A stretch of 64,000 nucleotides of DNA from Methanofollis fontis (GTDB lineage: Archaea > Halobacteriota > Methanomicrobia > Methanomicrobiales > Methanofollaceae): assembly GCF_004297185.1 (NCBI RefSeq), contig NZ_PGCL01000003.1, forward strand, positions 480,739-544,738, given 5' to 3'. The translations under genes and the position numbers were made by a program. The notes beneath the pieces are model-generated. The model searched no databases and had not been told where the DNA came from. It was given only the letters and a program-made list of their open reading frames with translations. Positions 8,778 to 17,075 of the stretch are shown here, in pieces; the first letter of the stretch is position 1; each line of letters starts with the position of its first letter.

Positions 8778-9732
8778 CGCCGTCCTGATCCCGACCTGCA
8801 TCGCCGCCGGGATCCTGGCATTCATGCTCTGGCGCGTCTGGGACGACCTGGTCGTCACCATTTCAAGCGCCGATCCCCTCTACCTTGCCATCGCCGTCAT
8901 CGTCTGCACCCTTGCATGGGTGATGCGCGGCTGGCGGTACAGGGCAATCCTTGCAGGACTCTCGGTGCGTGCGACTCTCGGTTTCTCCACGGCCTGCATC
9001 TTTCTCTCCCAGACCGCCAACCTCATCGTCCCCGCCCGACTCGGGGATCTGGTCAGGATCTTCATCCTCAAGCACGAGGGGATGGCAGGATATTCACAGG
9101 GTGTATCCTCCCTGATCATCGAGCGGATCTTCGACGTCGTCACCGTGGCGCTCCTCGGACTGATCGCCCTGCCCTTCGTCATCGGGACGCCGGAATGGTT
9201 TTTACCGCTGATCGCCGTCCCTATCGTCGGCGGCGCCCTCTTCGCGGTGTTCCTGATGCTCTTCGGGGAGCGCACCTCCGACAACCGTTACCTCAGGATC
9301 ATCTACGACATGCTCGCCGAGATCAGGGCGGCGTCCCTGAACCCGTCGGCCCTGATCATTCTGGGTCTCTCCTCGGTGGCGATCTGGCTCGTGGACATCG
9401 CCGTGTGTGCCATCGTCATCCTGATGTTCGGCGAGATGGTCCCGATCAGCGTGGTTATACTGGCGGTGGTCATCGGCAACCTGGTGAAGGCCGTCCCGAT
9501 CACGCCCGGCGGTGTTGGCACCTATGAGTTCGCCCTCGCCGTCACCTTCGAACTCGCCGGCACCGCCCCGGCAACCGCCACGGTGATCGCCGTCGTCGAT
9601 CACCTGATCAAAAACCTGGTCACCCTCGGCGGCGGGATCGTCTCCCTCTATTACTTCGGCGACTGGGCGGTGTCCCTGATGAAACGCTCGTTCTCCGAAG
9701 GGATCAGCAGGGAGGAACTGCGTGAGTCCTGA
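8761..9732 (+). CDS. Flippase-like integral membrane protein (lysylphosphatidylglycerol synthase TM region, UPF0104)
   Basis: These 323 residues contain about eight hydrophobic helices and match the TIGR00374/UPF0104 pattern, including ARLGDLVRIFILKHE and TPGGVGTYE. In archaea this domain accompanies GT2 enzymes (as in AglD) and is thought to act on polyprenyl-linked sugars. The partner here is the overlapping GT2 gene. Its end overlaps the DUF2298 gene by 11 bp. Confidence 0.85.
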   Translation: MWRKVSAVLIPTCIAAGILAFMLWRVWDDLVVTISSADPLYLAIAVIVCTLAWVMRGWRYRAILAGLSVRATLGFSTACIFLSQTANLIVPARLGDLVRIFILKHEGMAGYSQGVSSLIIERIFDVVTVALLGLIALPFVIGTPEWFLPLIAVPIVGGALFAVFLMLFGERTSDNRYLRIIYDMLAEIRAASLNPSALIILGLSSVAIWLVDIAVCAIVILMFGEMVPISVVILAVVIGNLVKAVPITPGGVGTYEFALAVTFELAGTAPATATVIAVVDHLIKNLVTLGGGIVSLYYFGDWAVSLMKRSFSEGISREELRES

Positions 9733-11698
9733 GATGCAGGCCCTCATGGTCGTCTCATGGCTCATTCTGCTAAAATTTCTCCAGGTTGCCCTCTGGCCCC
9801 GTCTGGCCCCCACCCTCCATGAATACGCCTATCCGGCGGCATATCCCCTCTCAATCCTTGTTTTTGGCGCCGTATCATGGTATGCGGCCCTGATCGGTCT
9901 CCCGGTCTGGAGCGCCCTCCTCCCCTTTCTCATCCTCGCCGGATATGCGGTGCGGAAGGGGGAGTATACACCCGAAAAATTTCGGCCCTCACTCCACTGG
10001 GACGCCGTGTTTATCGTATTCTTCTGTATGATGCTGGGGTTCCGGTTTGTGAACCCGTCCATCTCCTTTGCCGAGAAGTTCATGGACCACGCCTTTCTCG
10101 CCTCGATCATGCGCGATCCCGCCGTCCCGCCCCTTGACCCCTGGTTTGCAGGTGGCTACCTCGATGTCTATTATTACCTGGGCTACTGGATCGTCGGCGC
10201 CCTCGGGACGGTCGCCGCCGTCCCTTCGACGGTCGCCTTCAACCTCGGTCTCCCGACAGTGCTCGGCGCCTCTGCGGTGACGGCCTATGCCATCGGGCGC
10301 CTGCTTGTGCCGAAGGTCGCATGGATCACCCTGATCCTGTTTTTCCTCCCTGACCCGGCATTCTTCCATGAGATCCTCCTCGGATCCGGGATGCAGACGC
10401 TGCTCTGGAACAGTACGCGCGTGATCGACGGCACCATCAACGAGTACACGGCATTCTCATTCCTCTGGGGGGATCTCCATCCCCATGTCGTCGGCATCTT
10501 CGTGCAGTTCCTGCTCATCTTCCTCATCGCCTATTCCCTCACCCACTGGGAGAAATGCGACCGGAACGCACGCATCCTGCTCATCGGGGCGATGGCCCTC
10601 GCCCTCGGTTCGATGCCGCCGATCAACTCCTGGGATGTCCTGCTCTACGCCCCCCTGGTGGTGGCGACGGGCATCCTGATCTGGCGACGGTACGGGGACT
10701 TCAGTCTGCTTCTCGCCGTTCCGCCCCTCGCCGTCCTCGTGTATGCCCCCTATTATCTGATGCTCAACAGTGCGGGTGTCGAGGGGGCGGGCATGGTGAC
10801 GGTCGTCTCTGACCCGATCAGGTTTCTGCTGGTCTTCGGGTTCTTCCTGGCGGTGCTCTTTATCAGGGAGTTGGGGGCGGTCCGGCATGCCCCATGGGTT
10901 CTCATCCCCCCCGCCCTGCTCACCGTTGGCGGCTATATATCGGCAGCAATCGCCGCCTTCCCTCTCACCGCCATCGTCCTGCGGCGTCGGTGGACACCCA
11001 CCGATCTCCTCCTCTCCTTCGGGCTACTGATCCTCATCGCCTGTGAATTCGTATTCCTGAAGGACAATATGGGCGGTGCGAACGAACGACTGAACACCGT
11101 GTTCAAGTGTTATTCTGTTGCATGGATCCTGATCGGCACCGGCGTGATGGTAACGCTCGGGGAGTGGATCACAGGGCAGGGATGGACCGGACGGTTCAAC
11201 CGGTCACAATGGCGGCTGCTCGCCGTCGCTGCCGCTGTCGCACTCCTCATCACCCCCTTTGCGCTGAACCTCACCTTCGGTTATGATGGATATACTCTCG
11301 ACGGCATTGCCTGGGTGAATGATCAGCACCCCGGCGATGCAGACGCCGTGGCATGGCTGCGCGGGCATTCGGGCGAGCATGTGCTGGTGGAGGCGGTGGG
11401 GAGCGATTACTCGTATGCCGGGCGTGTGTCGGCGTTCACCGGCATCCCGGCGATCCTGGGGCAACCCTTCCATGAACAGATGTGGCGGGATGATTGGGAG
11501 AGTATATCCGGACGAAAAAATGACGTTCAGGCGATATACGAGGAGCCCACCAGGTCGATCGCGCTGATGGATCGCTACGGTGCCGACCTGCTGTATGTCG
11601 GCGACCTCGAACGCCAGACCTACCAGATACGACTCCCTTCGGAGGGGCTCGAAACGGCGTGGGAGGGGGACGGCGTCACGGTCTACAGGCGGACGTGA
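9722..11698 (+). CDS. DUF2298 (Chlor_Arch_YYY) multi-pass membrane protein
   Basis: The 658 residues have a dozen or more predicted transmembrane helices and the DUF2298 features NSWD (INSWDVLLYAPLVV) and NERLNTVFKCY. Proteins of this family are GT-C-like and often co-occur with the TIGR03663 protein, a member of which lies 6 kb upstream. GTG at 9722 is taken as start because it overlaps the previous stop; an ATG at 9734 would remove four residues. The role in surface glycan or lipid assembly is inferred from neighbours. Confidence 0.8.
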   Translation: MSPEMQALMVVSWLILLKFLQVALWPRLAPTLHEYAYPAAYPLSILVFGAVSWYAALIGLPVWSALLPFLILAGYAVRKGEYTPEKFRPSLHWDAVFIVFFCMMLGFRFVNPSISFAEKFMDHAFLASIMRDPAVPPLDPWFAGGYLDVYYYLGYWIVGALGTVAAVPSTVAFNLGLPTVLGASAVTAYAIGRLLVPKVAWITLILFFLPDPAFFHEILLGSGMQTLLWNSTRVIDGTINEYTAFSFLWGDLHPHVVGIFVQFLLIFLIAYSLTHWEKCDRNARILLIGAMALALGSMPPINSWDVLLYAPLVVATGILIWRRYGDFSLLLAVPPLAVLVYAPYYLMLNSAGVEGAGMVTVVSDPIRFLLVFGFFLAVLFIRELGAVRHAPWVLIPPALLTVGGYISAAIAAFPLTAIVLRRRWTPTDLLLSFGLLILIACEFVFLKDNMGGANERLNTVFKCYSVAWILIGTGVMVTLGEWITGQGWTGRFNRSQWRLLAVAAAVALLITPFALNLTFGYDGYTLDGIAWVNDQHPGDADAVAWLRGHSGEHVLVEAVGSDYSYAGRVSAFTGIPAILGQPFHEQMWRDDWESISGRKNDVQAIYEEPTRSIALMDRYGADLLYVGDLERQTYQIRLPSEGLETAWEGDGVTVYRRT

Positions 11699-11745
11699 GG
11701 AAGTTTTATCAGTTTTCCTGTCGAACTTGTTTGGCTATTCAATCA

Positions 11746-11791
11746 CACCTGATGATTGATGAAGGAGAGACTACGCTCCTGAATGAGGTGA
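11746..11791 (+). promoter_or_regulatory. Kink-turn-like fold covering the rpl7ae ribosome binding site
   Basis: GGAG (11764-11767) can pair with CTCC (11776-11779). Next to this stem GA (11761-11762) faces GA (11781-11782), giving tandem sheared G-A pairs with A63-T80 between them, the core of a kink-turn. Outside, CACCT (11746-11750) is complementary to AGGTG (11786-11790), which is the Shine-Dalgarno sequence of rpl7ae. The connecting helix has unpaired bases, so the fold is a proposal. L7Ae binds kink-turns, which makes autoregulation plausible. Confidence 0.45.
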
Positions 11792-11794
11792 ACC

Positions 11795-12163
11795 ATGGCA
11801 AAGTCATACGTTACATTCGAAGTTTCTGAAGATATTCAGAATAAGGCGCTCGAATCACTCGAGATCGCCCGTGATACCGGCAAGATCAAGAAGGGGTCCA
11901 ACGAGGCCACCAAGTGCATCGAGCGCGGCACCGCCCAGCTGGTGCTCATCGGTTCCGATGTCGAGCCCGAAGAGATCGTGATGCACCTCGCCCCCCTGTG
12001 TGAGGAGAAGCAGATCCCGTACGTCTTCATCGGGAAACAGAACGAGATCGGTGCGGCAAGCGGCCTCAGTGTCGGTTCCGCTGCGGCGGCCATCGTAAAG
12101 CCCGGCAAGGCAAAGGAACTCGTTGAAGAGGTTGCAAAGCAGGTCGGCGAACTGAGGGCCTGA
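11795..12163 (+). CDS. rpl7ae: 50S ribosomal protein L7Ae
   Basis: This 122-residue RNA-binding protein (eL8 family) recognises kink-turns in rRNA, box C/D and H/ACA guide RNAs and RNase [24 protein letters not shown] and the [12 protein letters not shown] segment are diagnostic. GAGGTGA at 11785-11791 is the ribosome binding site. It heads the cluster rpl7ae-rps28e-rpl24e-ndk, an arrangement widespread in euryarchaea. Confidence 0.97.
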   Translation: MAKSYVTFEVSEDIQNKALESLEIARDTGKIKKGSNEATKCIERGTAQLVLIGSDVEPEEIVMHLAPLCEEKQIPYVFIGKQNEIGAASGLSVGSAAAAIVKPGKAKELVEEVAKQVGELRA

Positions 12164-12177
12164 AGGGGGAGTTCTGA

Positions 12178-12384
12178 ATGGCAGACGGAACACCCGCAGA
12201 GGTCATCGAGGTCATCGGCAGCACGGGCATGCATGGCGAGGCCATGCAGGTGAAGTGCCGCATCCTCGAGGGCAACAATAAGGGCCGGATCATCACCCGC
12301 AATACTGTCGGCCCCATCCGCGAGGGCGATGTTCTGATGCTCCTCGAGACCGAGCGCGAAGCAAAGAAACTGTCGAGGCGGTGA
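12178..12384 (+). CDS. rps28e: 30S ribosomal protein S28e
   Basis: The 68-residue protein has the eS28 OB-fold pattern, with [20 protein letters not shown] and the C-terminal [14 protein letters not shown]. It lies 14 bp after rpl7ae with a GGGGGAG-type ribosome binding site and is part of the same transcription unit. Confidence 0.96.
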   Translation: MADGTPAEVIEVIGSTGMHGEAMQVKCRILEGNNKGRIITRNTVGPIREGDVLMLLETEREAKKLSRR

Positions 12385-12389
12385 AGAGG

Positions 12390-12581
12390 ATGGTCGAGAC
12401 CTACAAGTGCAGCTTCTGCGGCGAGAGCATCGAACCCGGCACCGGGAGGCTCTTTGTCCGCAAGGACGGCGCACTCTTCTACTTCTGTTCAACGAAGTGC
12501 CGCAAGAACTATGAACTCAAGCGCGTCCCCCGCCGTGTCACCTGGACTGAAGCCGGCAGGAAGGCGCTCGGGAAGGAGTGA
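12390..12581 (+). CDS. rpl24e: 50S ribosomal protein L24e
   Basis: The 63-residue zinc-ribbon protein carries [13 protein letters not shown] and CSTKCRKNY, giving the four zinc ligands of eL24, followed by the conserved [17 protein letters not shown] 12390 is chosen over the GTG at 12381 that overlaps the rps28e stop because eL24 proteins begin just before the first Cys motif. Confidence 0.95.
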   Translation: MVETYKCSFCGESIEPGTGRLFVRKDGALFYFCSTKCRKNYELKRVPRRVTWTEAGRKALGKE

Positions 12582-12586
12582 AACGG

Positions 12587-13036
12587 ATGGACCGCACCTT
12601 TGTGATGATCAAGCCCGATGGAGTCCAGCGCGGCATCATCGGAGCGATCATCTCCCGGCTTGAGGCGAAGGGCCTCAAGCTGGTGGCGGCAAAGCTCACC
12701 ATGCTGCCCGAGGAGAAGGTGATGGAGCACTATGCCGAGCACGTCGAGAAGCCGTTCTTCCCGTCGCTGAAGGCCTATGTGATGTCCGGACCCGTCCTCA
12801 CCATGGTCTGGGAGGGACGGGGCTCGGTCGCCATCGTCCGCAGGATCGTCGGTGCCACCAACCCGGCCGAAGCGGCGCCCGGCACCATCAGGGGCGACAT
12901 GGGCATGGAAACCGGCAAAAACGTGATCCATGCCTCCGACTCGGATGAGAGCGCTGCACGCGAGATTGCGATCCACTTCTCGGCAGACGAACTCGTCGAC
13001 TACACCCGTATCGACGAACCGGTTCTCTACGAGTAA
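12587..13036 (+). CDS. ndk: Nucleoside diphosphate kinase
   Basis: The 149-residue enzyme transfers the gamma-phosphate between nucleoside di- and triphosphates through a phosphohistidine. [16 protein letters not shown] is the family N-terminus, and the active-site His115 sits in NVIHASDS. The ATG at 12587 fits the family; a GTG nine bases earlier is in frame. It is the last gene of the ribosomal cluster, followed by a terminator-like hairpin. Confidence 0.97.
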   Translation: MDRTFVMIKPDGVQRGIIGAIISRLEAKGLKLVAAKLTMLPEEKVMEHYAEHVEKPFFPSLKAYVMSGPVLTMVWEGRGSVAIVRRIVGATNPAEAAPGTIRGDMGMETGKNVIHASDSDESAAREIAIHFSADELVDYTRIDEPVLYE

Positions 13037-13039
13037 ATC

Positions 13040-13065
13040 ACCGGAATTTCCCGGTTACTTTTTTT
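13040..13065 (+). terminator. Hairpin plus T-run after ndk
   Basis: ACCGG (13040-13044) pairs with CCGGT (13051-13055) and is followed by seven T residues at 13059-13065, immediately after the ndk stop. This fits the end of the rpl7ae-ndk transcript. Confidence 0.6.
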
Positions 13066-13128
13066 GTGTATTTTTCCCTCTTGAAGAGAGGGATGCCGTT
13101 CTGGTGCTCCACACCGTTCACCGGACCC

Positions 13129-14832
13129 TCAATTGTCAAAATGCATGCTGATCCGGCACTCCCGACCATCGCACGCACTCGACACACGGTCGGCGAACCG
13201 CCGGATCATCACGGCCGAAAGGCGGGCGATCGCCGATTCGTCCTCGAGAAGATCGTCCTCTGTGGGGGGCGACGACGAAAGGTCCACCGGTCCGCCGGGG
13301 ACGGTGACCTGGATATCAAGGTTGAACTCGTCATATGCTGCCGTCACCTGCAGCGGACGGTCGATCCGTCCGAGGACGGCGAGCATCTCAACGCATTCGG
13401 TGAGGGCCGATGTGGCGCGGACGATCACGTCCCTGGGCGCACCCCAGGCGGCACCCTGCCGCTCCATGAATGCATGGACGCTCCCTGCATATCGCTCCCC
13501 AGGTTCGAGGGTCATCTCCTGCTCCTGCCTGAGCCCGATCCGCATCACCAGGTTCAGGAGAATCACGCAGACGGTCGCAAGCGAGAGGGAGGAGGAGAAG
13601 ACGGGCTGGATCGAGGGGTGCATCCCCGCATAGATCTCAGGGAAGATATCCACCGAAAGACCGAATATCAGGGAGATCCCGACAACAAAGGTCTTCCGTG
13701 CATCGAGCATCCGCGAGGTGATGATCGAGAGACCGGTGATGATCATGAAGGAGACGGCAAAGATGAGGGCGGCACCCATCACCGGCGCCGGCATGATCAC
13801 AAACACTCCCGCCAGTTTCGGGAAAAAAGCGAGGGCGACCAGGATCGCCCCGATCGAAAAGGCGATCACCCTGCTTGCGGCACTGGTGGCAATGGAAAGC
13901 CCGATATTCGAGGACGAGGTCGACTGCCCCATCCCCCCCACGATACCGGCGACGACCGCCCCCGCACCGTCCGCGAGGATGCCGCCGCTGATATTGGTCA
14001 TGTCGGGCCGTTTCCATTCGGGATCATTGATTTTCTGGCACGAGGTCAGGTCTCCGACACTCTTCAGGGACGAGCAGATGATGGCAACAAAAAACGGAAC
14101 GATGAGAACGGGATCGAAGGCCCAGCCAAAATAGGAGAGGTCCGGGGCCTCAAAGAGGGGCCGCGCCATGACCAAACCGATCTCCGCACTGCCGATGAGC
14201 CCGAGGGCATAGGCCGCGATATACCCGACGATCATCCCGATCAGCACCGAGTAGAGCTTCAGCGACCCCCTCCCCCAGACATTCATCCCGACCATCGTAG
14301 CGAGGGTGATCAGGGCGACGGCGAGCGCGGCGGGATTCCCCACGTCACCTTCCCAGCCGAAGAAGAGCGGGACCGCAAGCGGGATGACGGCGACGCCGAC
14401 CATCATCACCACAACGCCGGTGACCTCGGCAGGGAACAGGAAACGCAATTTCGGCAGGATTCTGGAGAATAGGCCCTCGAACATTCCTGCAAGCGCGGTC
14501 ATCCCGAACACCAGATGGAGACCCCCTGTCTGGGCGGCGAGGATCGAGGCGGAAAGATAGGACGGACCCGCCACCGACGGGCAGAGATATCCCGAACCGA
14601 CGCCGCGGCGCCCGAGGGCCTGGATGACGGTGGCAATGCCGGCTGCAAGCATCGTCATCGAGACCATGAACCCGGCCATCTCGTCACTTCCCCCCATCGC
14701 CCTGACAATCACGATCGGAAAAATGAGACTGATTGAGATGATGAACACGTGCTGGAGGCCGAGGACGGCGAGCACAGGCAGGGAAGGGCGGTCATCGAGG
14801 CCATAGATGAGGTCCGGGGGTTTCTGGTTCAT
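13129..14832 (-). CDS. NCS2-family uracil/xanthine permease with a C-terminal soluble domain
   Basis: The protein has 567 residues from the ATG at 14832 (MNQKPPDLIYGLDDRPSLPV). The first ~430 residues are the nucleobase:cation symporter-2 fold, with VLGLQHVF, a PSVAGPSY segment and the substrate-site region GGMGQSTSSSNIGLS. About 130 residues follow the last helix (from MTLEPGERYAGS) as a soluble domain with a helix VIVRATSALTECVEMLAVLG and a strand EFNLDIQVTVPG. These are reminiscent of a GHKL/anti-sigma ATPase-like fold without clear ATP motifs. The substrate could be uracil, xanthine or urate. Confidence 0.8.
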   Translation of the reverse strand: MNQKPPDLIYGLDDRPSLPVLAVLGLQHVFIISISLIFPIVIVRAMGGSDEMAGFMVSMTMLAAGIATVIQALGRRGVGSGYLCPSVAGPSYLSASILAAQTGGLHLVFGMTALAGMFEGLFSRILPKLRFLFPAEVTGVVVMMVGVAVIPLAVPLFFGWEGDVGNPAALAVALITLATMVGMNVWGRGSLKLYSVLIGMIVGYIAAYALGLIGSAEIGLVMARPLFEAPDLSYFGWAFDPVLIVPFFVAIICSSLKSVGDLTSCQKINDPEWKRPDMTNISGGILADGAGAVVAGIVGGMGQSTSSSNIGLSIATSAASRVIAFSIGAILVALAFFPKLAGVFVIMPAPVMGAALIFAVSFMIITGLSIITSRMLDARKTFVVGISLIFGLSVDIFPEIYAGMHPSIQPVFSSSLSLATVCVILLNLVMRIGLRQEQEMTLEPGERYAGSVHAFMERQGAAWGAPRDVIVRATSALTECVEMLAVLGRIDRPLQVTAAYDEFNLDIQVTVPGGPVDLSSSPPTEDDLLEDESAIARLSAVMIRRFADRVSSACDGRECRISMHFDN

Positions 14833-14927
14833 ATCTGGCTTTAAGGTGCTGGTTCCAACAATACAAGCCTGCCGAAATCCTCCGGGCCCTCGAAAGGAAT
14901 TAAGGGGCGGAACACACACATTCCTGC

Positions 14928-15584
14928 ATGAGCGGCGACATGCTGAGTTTTGTTCTGCTGACCCTCTCATCCATCATCATCGTTGTCAACCCGCTTGCGG
15001 CGACATTGCTGTTTGTGTCGCTGACCGAGGCGATGGACGAGGTGGAGAAGATGACGGTCGCCGCTATCGCCTGCCGCTATGCACTGGCCATTCTGCTCAC
15101 CTTTGCCATCGCCGGCGGGTTGATCCTGAACCTCTTCGGGATCACCCTCGAAGCCTTCAGGATTGCCGGCGGACTGCTCCTCTTCGGCATCGGCATGGAG
15201 ATGGTCTATGCGAAGACCTCCCGGACAAAGATCTCGGCGACCGAGAAGTATGAGAGCCAGGATGCCGACGATGTGGCGGTGATGCCCCTCGCCATCCCAA
15301 TGATCGCCGGGCCCGGCGCAATCACGACGACAATCGTGCTCACCAATGAGGCGACCGCGGTCCATCCGCTGGCGGTGGCGATAGTGATTGCCGCCATCCT
15401 CCTGACGATCGGGATCATCTACCTGATGTTCTCCCGCTCCGAGATAATCGTGGAGCGGATCGGGCAGCGTGAATATAGGGCCGTGAACAGGTTGATGGGC
15501 ATGCTGCTCATCGCCATCGCCGTCCAGTTCGTGATCACCGGGGTCAAGACGGCGTTTCCGCTCCTGGGGGGTGCCGGGCTGTGA
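14928..15584 (+). CDS. MarC-family integral membrane protein
   Basis: The 218 residues show six hydrophobic helices with the MarC/UPF0056 signatures IIVVNPLAATLLFVSLTEAM, RIAGGLLLFGIGMEMV and PLAIPMIAGPGAITTTIVL. The family is annotated as a neutral amino-acid transporter-like family; the actual substrate is unsettled. It overlaps the next gene by 4 bp. Confidence 0.88.
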   Translation: MSGDMLSFVLLTLSSIIIVVNPLAATLLFVSLTEAMDEVEKMTVAAIACRYALAILLTFAIAGGLILNLFGITLEAFRIAGGLLLFGIGMEMVYAKTSRTKISATEKYESQDADDVAVMPLAIPMIAGPGAITTTIVLTNEATAVHPLAVAIVIAAILLTIGIIYLMFSRSEIIVERIGQREYRAVNRLMGMLLIAIAVQFVITGVKTAFPLLGGAGL

Positions 15585-16321
15585 AGGTCTGGTGCGCCGG
15601 CATGACCTCCAGCAGTTCCATGGAGGCAAATATCCAGCGTGCAGACGAGATGGCGGCACAGGCAGCATCGGAGGGTGCCGACCTCGTCCTCTTCCCGGAA
15701 CAGTTCTTAACCGGATGGAACCCGGACCGCCCCCGTGTCGATCCCGCCGTCATTCCCGCAATCAGAGGCATGGCGATGGAGCACGCCCTCTGGATCGCCG
15801 GATCCTGCTACGGGGGGACAAAAACCCCGCAGAACCGTGCCATAGTCATCGATCCAGAAGGCGAGGTCAGGGCGGAGTATGCGAAGGTCCACCTCTTCTC
15901 ACCTGCAGGCGAGGAGGCGACTTGCACGCCGGGCGACGAACCGGCAGCATTCACCGCTGGAGGTGTCGTGTTCGGGCTTGCGATCTGTTACGACCTCCGC
16001 TTCCCTGAACTGTTCACCCACTACCGCTCCGCAGGCGTCCACTGCCTCCTCGTTCCAGCGGCATGGCCGGAGGCGCGCCTCTCGCAGTGGGAAGCCCTGA
16101 TACGCGGGCGCGCCGTCGAGATGCAGGGGTATGCCGCCGGCGCCAATGCCGCCGGCGGGTCCTGTATTGCCGGACCGGACGGAAACCTGATCGCCGCCGG
16201 AGAGGGGGGATCTGCCATGGCAGAGATCGATCCAATGGCGGTGGACGCCGCCCGTTCCGCCCTCCCGGTGGTCCGGGACCGGCGGCCCGACCTCTATCGA
16301 CGCTGGAATACAGGACAATGA
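15581..16321 (+). CDS. Carbon-nitrogen hydrolase (nitrilase superfamily)
   Basis: The 246-residue cytosolic amidohydrolase has the complete Glu-Lys-Cys triad: E40 in FPEQF, K102 in YAKVHLF and C136 in AICYDLRFPELF. The C-terminal SALPVVRDRRPDLY is typical of omega-amidase/NIT-like branches. GTG at 15581 overlaps the marC stop, and the end overlaps the next start as ATGA. The amide substrate cannot be told from sequence. Confidence 0.87.
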   Translation: MKVWCAGMTSSSSMEANIQRADEMAAQAASEGADLVLFPEQFLTGWNPDRPRVDPAVIPAIRGMAMEHALWIAGSCYGGTKTPQNRAIVIDPEGEVRAEYAKVHLFSPAGEEATCTPGDEPAAFTAGGVVFGLAICYDLRFPELFTHYRSAGVHCLLVPAAWPEARLSQWEALIRGRAVEMQGYAAGANAAGGSCIAGPDGNLIAAGEGGSAMAEIDPMAVDAARSALPVVRDRRPDLYRRWNTGQ

Positions 16322-17034
16322 ACGGCGAACAGCACATCACCATCAGCATCGCAACTGCAGGCGTGGTGCTCGTCCCCCTCATCGCATCCTTCCCACCGGC
16401 ATGGATTGTGTTTGCCCTTTTCGGCGTGTTTATCGGCGCTCTCGCACCCGATGCAGACGCAAACGACTCGGCGATCTTCCACACCCGCCTCCCCGGCGGG
16501 AAGAGGAGACGGAGATGCATCGTGCTCCCGCTCTTCGGCTACACCATCCGCTATCTGATCTATTACCCGATCTCCGTCCCGTTCATTGCGATCTTCGGGA
16601 AAAAGGCGATGCCAAAACACCGCGGCATCCTCCACTCTGCCATCGGCGTCATCCTGATGACCTTCCTCCTTGGCGTCTATGCATATATCGCCGGCAGGAT
16701 CGTCTTGCAGATCCCGTGGTCACCCATCGCCGGCATGTTCCTGCTCGGGTTCTTCGGCGGTGCCGTCTGTCACCTTCTCGAGGACTCCTGCACGCGGAGC
16801 GGAGTGGCGTGGCTTTTTCCCCTCAGCGGGTGGAGAGTGCGCGGCGGCATCGTCACCGGCAGCAGGGACCTGCGCCCCGGACTCTTTGCAGGGATCCTGG
16901 CAGCAGCTGCGGCCATATTGCTGCTGGCAGGACATGAAGGCCCGATTCAGGCACCGCTCCCCCCATGGTCCGGTGCACTCTGTGCCGCCGGTCTCTGGGT
17001 GATCTTCCTGTTTGCAGCCCGCATAGGACGATAG
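16318..17034 (+). CDS. Membrane-bound metal-dependent hydrolase-like protein (YdjM/DUF457 type)
   Basis: The 238 residues include several transmembrane helices and the conserved pattern of the YdjM family: an early acidic motif GALAPDADAND, a central HRGILHS and a later HLLEDSCTRSGVAWLFPLS. In this family these His/Asp residues are taken as metal ligands, and the protein is annotated as a membrane-bound metal-dependent hydrolase. The ATG at 16318 overlaps the previous stop (ATGA), so it is co-expressed with the nitrilase. Confidence 0.75.
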   Translation: MNGEQHITISIATAGVVLVPLIASFPPAWIVFALFGVFIGALAPDADANDSAIFHTRLPGGKRRRRCIVLPLFGYTIRYLIYYPISVPFIAIFGKKAMPKHRGILHSAIGVILMTFLLGVYAYIAGRIVLQIPWSPIAGMFLLGFFGGAVCHLLEDSCTRSGVAWLFPLSGWRVRGGIVTGSRDLRPGLFAGILAAAAAILLLAGHEGPIQAPLPPWSGALCAAGLWVIFLFAARIGR

Positions 17035-17075
17035 GTTCCCGCATTTTAATCTACCCCGACAACCAACAATTTCAT

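Noticed and set aside
13066..14472. 468-codon + strand frame opposite the NCS2 permease
   Set aside because: The - strand permease has clear transmembrane and family motifs. The + frame is rich in His/Asp/Arg/Gly and is a shadow.
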